A stretch of 64,000 bases of DNA from Exiguobacterium qingdaonense (GTDB lineage: Bacteria > Bacillota > Bacilli > Exiguobacteriales > Exiguobacteriaceae). A model generated the notes under the pieces. The model was not told where the DNA came from. It worked only from the letters and a program-made list of their open reading frames with translations, and did not search any database. The DNA lies in assembly GCF_018617855.1 (NCBI RefSeq), contig NZ_JACSKY010000001.1, forward strand, positions 613,543 through 677,542, in the 5' to 3' direction. Below, piece by piece: positions 59,789-64,000 of this stretch; position 1 is the stretch's first letter, and every line of letters starts with the position of its first letter. The translations under genes and the position numbers were made by a program.

Positions 59789-60865
59789 GTGTCTCAGACG
59801 CTGACAGTCAACATTAAACTGAAGCCGACAAAAGAACAGGAAGTTGTTTTAAAAAGCATGGCAGAAACATATATCGAGACGGTCAATCAACTTATCTCTG
59901 ATATGGTGGATGCTAAAGCGATGCTCAAATTGACAAGTAAAAGTGTTTGCGCTCATTTGCCTAGTGCCGTCAAGAATCAGATAATTAAAGACGCCCAAAG
60001 CGTATTTAAAAAAGCGAAGAAATCGAAATATGAAATAGTCCCAATTCTAAAGAAACCTTACTGCACATGGAACAATCAGAACTATTCGTTTGACTTTGAG
60101 TCAATCTCTCTTCCTATCATGGTAGATGGAAAAGCAAAGAAAACACCAATTAGAGCAGAAATGGTCGACAAACACAATCGCAACTTCTCGCTTCTTAATA
60201 ACAAGTTGGGTGCGGTGCGCATTACGAAAAAGTCTAATAAATGGATTGCCCAAATCGCCGTTACAATCCTCACAATCGAAAAGACGGGCTCAAGGATTCT
60301 TGGTGTGGATTTAGGCTTGAAAGTCCCGGCGGTCGCATCGACTGATTGCGATAAGGTGAGGTTCTTTGGGAACGGTCGTGAAAACAAGTACATGAAACGC
60401 AAGTTCCGGGCGAAACGGAAAGAACTCGGTCAAAAGAAGAAGCTGAACGCGATCAAGAAACTGGACAACAAGGAACAGCGTTGGATGAAAGACAAGGATC
60501 ACAAGGTGAGCCGTGAGATCGTCGACTTCGCAAAAGAGAACAACATTTCTGTCATTCGCCTAGAGAAGCTAGCGAACATCCGGCAGACGGCAAGAACAAG
60601 CCGTAAACACAATAAGAATCTGCATACATGGTCGTTCTATCGCTTGGGAACATTCATCGAGTACAAGGCGAAACTAGAAGGGATCAAGGTCGAGCATGTC
60701 GACCCGGCACACACATCTCAAACATGCCCTTCTTGCGGGAGTCGGAATAAAGCGAAAGACCGTACCTATTCGTGTTCTTGCGGATTTAATAAACATCGAG
60801 ATGTAGTCGGTGCGATGAATATCCGATACGCACCTGTGGTTGATGGTAAAAGTCAATCAGCCTGA
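59789..60865 (+). CDS. tnpB: TnpB, RNA-guided nuclease of IS200/IS605
   Basis: A 358-residue TnpB starting at a GTG four bases after the tnpA stop, with GAGGGTGA as ribosome binding site. RuvC residues all present: ILGVDLGLK (Asp), VIRLEKLAN (Glu) and HRDVVGAMNI (Asp); the zinc ribbon is TCPSCGS...YSCSCG. Appears intact. TnpB cuts DNA next to the target-adjacent motif guided by an RNA made from its own 3' end and the right end of the element. Confidence 0.93.
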   Translation: MSQTLTVNIKLKPTKEQEVVLKSMAETYIETVNQLISDMVDAKAMLKLTSKSVCAHLPSAVKNQIIKDAQSVFKKAKKSKYEIVPILKKPYCTWNNQNYSFDFESISLPIMVDGKAKKTPIRAEMVDKHNRNFSLLNNKLGAVRITKKSNKWIAQIAVTILTIEKTGSRILGVDLGLKVPAVASTDCDKVRFFGNGRENKYMKRKFRAKRKELGQKKKLNAIKKLDNKEQRWMKDKDHKVSREIVDFAKENNISVIRLEKLANIRQTARTSRKHNKNLHTWSFYRLGTFIEYKAKLEGIKVEHVDPAHTSQTCPSCGSRNKAKDRTYSCSCGFNKHRDVVGAMNIRYAPVVDGKSQSA

Positions 60866-61014
60866 GAATCTATATGATCTGTCTCAGGAGGGGTGATGGC
60901 ACACCCTCATCTGGAGGTTTGGGCAAAACAGAAATGGACTGCGCTCGCACAAGCACTTCAGAATCCCACTCATCCCGAAGGGTGAGCTTGCGGCTTTAGT
61001 CGTGGGAGTGTCAA
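60861..61014 (+). ncRNA. Putative TnpB guide-RNA (omega RNA) scaffold / IS right end
   Basis: The region covering the tnpB stop and the structured right end (CTCAGGAGGGGTGATGGCAC segment, hairpin with CCCAC/GTGGG outer pairs near 60966-61006). Nearly identical to the derivative at 10520-10651, more than the coding parts are. By analogy with known TnpB systems the guide would begin right after TCAA. Not shown experimentally. Confidence 0.55.
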
Positions 61015-61190
61015 GAGTACCTAGAACTAGGACTGGGAATCATAGAATTATATTTGCGATTCATAATTATCATAAAGTTGTCCTTCTGCACCACTTTGAT
61101 AAACAATACAATGGCGTTATAAAACTTAAAGACATTCAACCAGCAGAAGCACACTACGAAGATTATTGTGTTTCCGATCCACCCTACTGA
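61015..61190 (+). pseudogene. 5'-truncated RelE/HigB-like toxin fragment
   Basis: The C-terminal ~57 residues of a RelE/ParE (Gp49-like) toxin: RTRTGNHRIIFAIHNYHKVVLLHHFDKQ, directly after the IS right end. The usual ~50-60 N-terminal residues are absent. Left of the IS a start with ribosome binding site (ATG at 59210, M-S-Y-D-I-I-Y) resembles a RelE N-terminus, but rejoining the two sides leaves a gap of about 50 codons and a frame shift. Not functional as it stands. Confidence 0.7.
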
Positions 61191-61216
61191 TTCTTTCCAA
61201 GAAAGGACTGAGTACA

Positions 61217-61498
61217 TTGAGTGATATGTTTAAAAAATACGCTGAAATAGTTGGTAATGATCACGTAGAAAAGCTTCAGCAACAAGGATACATCGCTGCT
61301 CAAATTAAAAAACAACGTCGCCAACTAAATATTTCACAACAAGAATTAGCTAATCGAATTGGAAAGCCTAAATCAACTATAGGTCGAATTGAAGCTGGTC
61401 TTACCATTCCTCGCGCTGATACACTGTATTCACTATCGAAAGCTTTAAATATCCCACTTATCATTGATGGAACCAATCAAAACTATTCGAAAGTATGA
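61217..61498 (+). CDS. HigA/XRE-like antitoxin
   Basis: A 93-residue helix-turn-helix protein (IKKQRRQLNISQQELANRIGKPKSTIGRIEAGLTIPRADTLYSLSKAL, about residues 35-82). TTG at 61217 lies nine bases after AAAGGA; an ATG three codons later has poorer spacing. It follows a toxin fragment by 26 bases, the HigBA toxin-first order. Now an orphan antitoxin. Confidence 0.82.
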   Translation: MSDMFKKYAEIVGNDHVEKLQQQGYIAAQIKKQRRQLNISQQELANRIGKPKSTIGRIEAGLTIPRADTLYSLSKALNIPLIIDGTNQNYSKV

Positions 61499-61507
61499 CT
61501 TCTTATA

Positions 61508-61557
61508 ATAAAAAAAGCCAAATGAGAATGCACTGATACGTTCTCATTTGGTTTTTT
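61508..61557 (+). terminator. Terminator of the antitoxin gene
   Basis: CCAAATGAGAA/TTCTCATTTGG perfect 11-bp stem with a 12-base loop followed by seven T, preceded by an A run. Confidence 0.9.
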
Positions 61558-61602
61558 TGTATTCACATTTAGGTGTTACACTTAACATTATAATTCATCT
61601 CA
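61558..61602 (-). repeat. Solo IS30-family end
   Basis: ATTCACATTTAGGTGTTACA... through ATTATAATTCAT matches the right ends of relics B (59090-59140) and C (63015-63050). No opposite end or transposase is adjacent. Confidence 0.65.
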
Positions 61603-61666
61603 TAAAAAACACACCGGATCTCATTTTGCAACCTGGTTCATCAACAGTCTGAAGCGGTGACATCGG

Positions 61667-62764
61667 TCATCGCTTGTTTGCATCTTCGAGCTCTCGCCAC
61701 CACGTTGTCGTATTATTCCGACCATCGAGCGTGATGCGCTCCCCGATCTTCGGAGTGAGGACGACTTCTTTTGGTAAGAGAGACGACATCTGTTCCGCTG
61801 GGTCGAACCAATCGTGGAACGACAGCGTGAACGCCCCCCAATGGATCGGCATCATTTGGTCGGCCCGTAAATCGTGAAACGCTTGCGCGGTCTCTTCCGG
61901 TTGCATATGGACGTCTGGCCAGCGCACGTCATATTGCCCGCATTCAAGTGCGGCAAAATCAAACGGCCCGTACTGTTCGCCAATCATCTTGAAATGCGGA
62001 GCGTAGCCACTATCCCCACTGAAGAAGAGTCGGTCCGTCTCACCGAGGACGACCCATGATGCCCAGAGTGTGCTGTTGCGGTCCGTCAACGAGCGACCGG
62101 AGAAGTGACGCGCCGGCGTACAGACGAATGTCCACGACCCGAACGCATACGACTCGCCCCAATCCCGTTCTACGATTCGTTCTGCCCCGACACCCCATCG
62201 TTTCAAATGACTCCCTACCCCGAGCGGTACGATGAACATGGCGACCTTGTCTTTGATGGCAAGAATCGTTCCATAATCGAGATGGTCGTAATGGTCATGC
62301 GTCAGTAAGACGACATCGATTTCAGGCAAATCCTTAAGGTCGAACGGCAAGTCCTCACTGAAGCGTTCGTTTTTTGCGAACGGAAGTGGCGATGGGCTGC
62401 GGCCGAACATCGGGTCGACGAGCATCGTCTTCCCGTCCATTTGCACCATGAGGGCAGAATGGCCGAGCCAATAGATTCTCGTGAAACTTGAACCCGTCTT
62501 CTCTTCGAAATCGATGGGCACGATCGGTAAACGCTCAGTCGGCTTACGCAATGACGTCACGTCACGATAGTCGCGCGCCATCGATACCATGTCCTCCGCG
62601 GAAAAGTTCATCGGTGTCTCATACTGATTACGAAACTTTCCATTGATCTGGTTCGGGGATTGAAGCGATTTCGGCTTTCGTCCGAGCGGTTTGTACTGTG
62701 TCAGAATCGTCCCCGCAATGGCTGCCATTCCGACAAATGAGACTAGGAACATCTTTTTCATCAT
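61667..62764 (-). CDS. MBL-fold metallohydrolase (NAPE-PLD-like), membrane-anchored
   Basis: A 365-residue protein with an N-terminal hydrophobic anchor (MFLVSFVGMAAIAGTIL) and a metallo-beta-lactamase fold: LTHDHYDHLDY (HxHxDH), CTPARHFSGRS, FFSGDSGYAPHF and MPIHWGAFTLS. It resembles NAPE-PLD-type phospholipid hydrolases and is a longer relative of the gene at 52998. Start at 62764 after AAAGGAGA; the open frame upstream of it is IS30 debris. Confidence 0.88.
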   Translation of the reverse strand: MMKKMFLVSFVGMAAIAGTILTQYKPLGRKPKSLQSPNQINGKFRNQYETPMNFSAEDMVSMARDYRDVTSLRKPTERLPIVPIDFEEKTGSSFTRIYWLGHSALMVQMDGKTMLVDPMFGRSPSPLPFAKNERFSEDLPFDLKDLPEIDVVLLTHDHYDHLDYGTILAIKDKVAMFIVPLGVGSHLKRWGVGAERIVERDWGESYAFGSWTFVCTPARHFSGRSLTDRNSTLWASWVVLGETDRLFFSGDSGYAPHFKMIGEQYGPFDFAALECGQYDVRWPDVHMQPEETAQAFHDLRADQMMPIHWGAFTLSFHDWFDPAEQMSSLLPKEVVLTPKIGERITLDGRNNTTTWWRELEDANKR

Positions 62765-62811
62765 CAAATCTCCTTTACAATCTGTTTTATTCATTTTTTT
62801 CAATAGATGGT

Positions 62812-63052
62812 TTATCAAATAAAGTGCAACACTTCTGCGGTGAAGACCTCCTGTGTGATTTTCCAGTTCAGGCGTGGGTCTTCGCCCTCTCGTAGCGCCA
62901 CTTTGCACGCTCCGAGTTCCAGATAGGTTTCTATTTTCACGCGTTTCGCTGTGATAAGATGAAGGTGCGTTGTGGTGACTTCATTCTACACAAGGAAAGC
63001 GTCATGAGCTTTTTTATTCACGTTTTGGTGTTGCACTTCATTTTATAATTCA
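62812..63052 (-). mobile_element. IS30-family relic (copy C)
   Basis: Left end TTTATCAAATAAAGTGCAAC and right end TTGGTGTTGCACTTCATTTT form inverted repeats like those of copy B. The part at 62970-63010 (GACTTCATTCTACAC, GTCATGAG) matches the inverted left part of copy A (20940-20985). No transposase coding left apart from scraps. It lies between the MBL gene and the lipoprotein gene. Confidence 0.75.
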
Positions 63053-63081
63053 TTCATCATTTAATAGTAGGGGGAAATTAG

Positions 63082-63657
63082 ATGAAGTTGAAAAACATAT
63101 TAGTTGTTTTTTTGTGTACTTTTTTTATCGGAGGTTGTAGCGATAACTCCATAACACCTAAACAAAATTTAAAAATTGTAGAAACTACTAGTAGTGAGCA
63201 AGAAACAACCGAGACTCAAGATCGGCCTGTTTTGAATCACCGACAATTTGAAAACCTATTCAATCATATGAATTCAAACCTGAAGATTCAAAATTTTAAA
63301 TTGAAAGCAAGTACCTTAGGAGATGATGTTACAGCAATTGATAAAAAGTTAAGCTTTAATAAAAGAGAGTGGTTAACAGTAGATGGGACCATGGATGGTA
63401 CAAACCTAAAATCAACGCAAGAAACACTATACTTCGAAGACAAGGATCAAACAACTCAGTTGTCTATCCATTTCGCGTATACAGAAAACTATATAGGCAA
63501 CGACATGGTCCAATATCAAATAAACTCAGGCTATAATGAACTCAATCAAAAAATTTCAAATAAGTCTGACCTAATGATTATTAGCTATAAAAACTTAATT
63601 ATTTCAGTTCAACAAAACACAGTGAACTACTTGCCACTTACTTGCTTCGCAAATTGA
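63082..63657 (+). CDS. Putative lipoprotein, 3' end truncated by an IS
   Basis: A 191-codon frame with a lipoprotein signal (MKLKNILVVFLCTFFIGGC, Cys19), a polar Thr/Glu-rich spacer, and a strand-rich mature domain. No known family. AT-rich compared with neighbours, suggesting transfer. The last ~11 codons (from about 63622) are the right end of an IS605-type element, so the native C-terminus is missing. Confidence 0.7.
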   Translation: MKLKNILVVFLCTFFIGGCSDNSITPKQNLKIVETTSSEQETTETQDRPVLNHRQFENLFNHMNSNLKIQNFKLKASTLGDDVTAIDKKLSFNKREWLTVDGTMDGTNLKSTQETLYFEDKDQTTQLSIHFAYTENYIGNDMVQYQINSGYNELNQKISNKSDLMIISYKNLIISVQQNTVNYLPLTCFAN

Positions 63658-64000
63658 AGTGGAAGCTTCTTGGGAAGACCGTGCTCCTACCAGCCACGGT
63701 TATGGACCAAGCTCGTCGGGCAGTCCCTGCCCTGAAGAATTGTCAGTCGGCCAACCTCAACAGGTTGATGCTCGCGTTGATGTCACGGTCATGATGCGCG
63801 CCACAGGCACACGTCCATTCACGGACATCCATCGCCTTCTTCTCGCCTTTTATGCCGCAAGTGGAACAGATCTGCGTGGATGCGTACCAAGGGTCTGCCT
63901 TGATGAGTGTTCGTCCGTAGAAGTTTGATTTGTATTCGAGTTGCCGGACGAACTCGTACCAACTGACATCCCCGATGGACTTGGCGAGCTTATGGTTTTG
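63622..64000 (-). mobile_element. Second IS605/IS1341-type element, right end and part of tnpB
   Basis: On the minus strand the sequence runs from tnpB through a right-end hairpin (GCTTCCACTT pairing with AAGTGG, about 63632-63662) to the terminal GTAGTTCAC, a typical end of this IS class. The rest lies beyond the window. A different subgroup from the element at 59231. Confidence 0.8.
63743..64000 (-). CDS. tnpB: TnpB, C-terminal part (cut by window edge)
   Basis: The last 85 residues are visible: SIGDVSWYEFVRQLEYK, the zinc ribbon ICSTCG...WTCACG and HHDRDINASINL with the third RuvC Asp. Only the end of the gene is in the window, so completeness cannot be judged. It is distinct from the TnpB at 59789-60865. 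Confidence 0.9.
   Translation of the reverse strand, partial: QNHKLAKSIGDVSWYEFVRQLEYKSNFYGRTLIKADPWYASTQICSTCGIKGEKKAMDVREWTCACGAHHDRDINASINLLRLAD

Larger units (their letters stand above)
59231..61014 (+). mobile_element. Full-length IS200/IS605-family element
   Basis: A 1784-bp element: TTTAC flank, left-end hairpin at 59240-59279 (18-bp stem GAGCTTTCATCCCACTCC with one G:T, TTTA loop), tnpA, tnpB and a 149-base non-coding right end with hairpins, ending TCAA. No terminal inverted repeats and no target duplication, as usual for this family. It is inserted beside a toxin fragment. Related to the derivative at 10249-10651. Confidence 0.92.

Noticed and set aside
63659..63928. Plus-strand 89-codon ORF
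   Set aside because: It is antisense to the clear tnpB C-terminus and right end of the IS and has no start signals.
1..64000. CRISPR array or cas genes
   Set aside because: No regularly spaced direct repeats of 25-40 bases and no Cas-like proteins were seen on either strand.

Overview
The window is low-to-mid GC Firmicute DNA of the order Bacillales, most likely Exiguobacterium or a close relative. This rests on gene content and order (Mrp antiporter, lcfA-fadR-etfB-etfA-trxA, zapA-cvpA-polX-mutS2-DUF350, YtrA-type GntR operon, OhrR/Ohr), strong AGGAGG ribosome binding sites and many hairpin-plus-T-run terminators. The genus is an inference. No rRNA, tRNA or CRISPR array was seen.

Layout. 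1-4692: mrpA-B-C-D and the first codons of mrpE (minus strand), a multisubunit Na+/H+ antiporter. 5035-9622: trxA and a fatty-acid-degradation cluster (etfA, etfB, fadR, lcfA) carrying three FadR-type operators. 9758-13088: a YtrA-like operon (GntR regulator, ABC ATPase, permease, lipoprotein) split by a 403-bp deletion derivative of an IS200/IS605 element. 13200-17249: an anchored hypothetical protein, a MarR-nitroreductase-monooxygenase operon and a large membrane protein.

17378-33523 is an accessory defence-type island. Module 1 is a MazG-like pyrophosphohydrolase, a PLD-nuclease/helicase fusion, a free-standing copy of that helicase's C-terminal domain, and a small winged-helix-like protein. 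Module 2 is an AT-rich five-gene operon: SNF2-like helicase, DUF4391, a predicted PD-(D/E)XK nuclease, type III Mod, type III Res. A DUF6119/TIGR04141 gene lies downstream, and a decayed IS30-family element sits between the modules. In Bacillus subtilis the DUF350 gene (yshE) directly precedes lcfA; here about 26 kb, including this island, separates them.

33754-41120: three unknown or EcsC-like genes, then a 28-codon ORF, DUF350, mutS2, polX, cvpA and zapA. 41121-50122: transporter, acetyltransferase, cell-wall M23 peptidase with a WalR-like box, VanZ, glutathione peroxidase, CAP protein, OhrR/Ohr with a shared operator, phosphoesterase and a cation-diffusion-facilitator gene with an ArsR-type palindrome. 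50164-58846: SH3 protein, ABC-F ATPase with a uORF/terminator leader, two oxidoreductases, hemolysin III, MFS and others.

58862-64000 is a mobile-element graveyard: IS30-family relics, a full-length IS200/IS605 element (tnpA with an altered HUH motif, intact tnpB), a RelE-type toxin fragment with intact antitoxin, an MBL-fold gene, and a lipoprotein gene truncated by the right end of a second IS605-type element that runs off the window.
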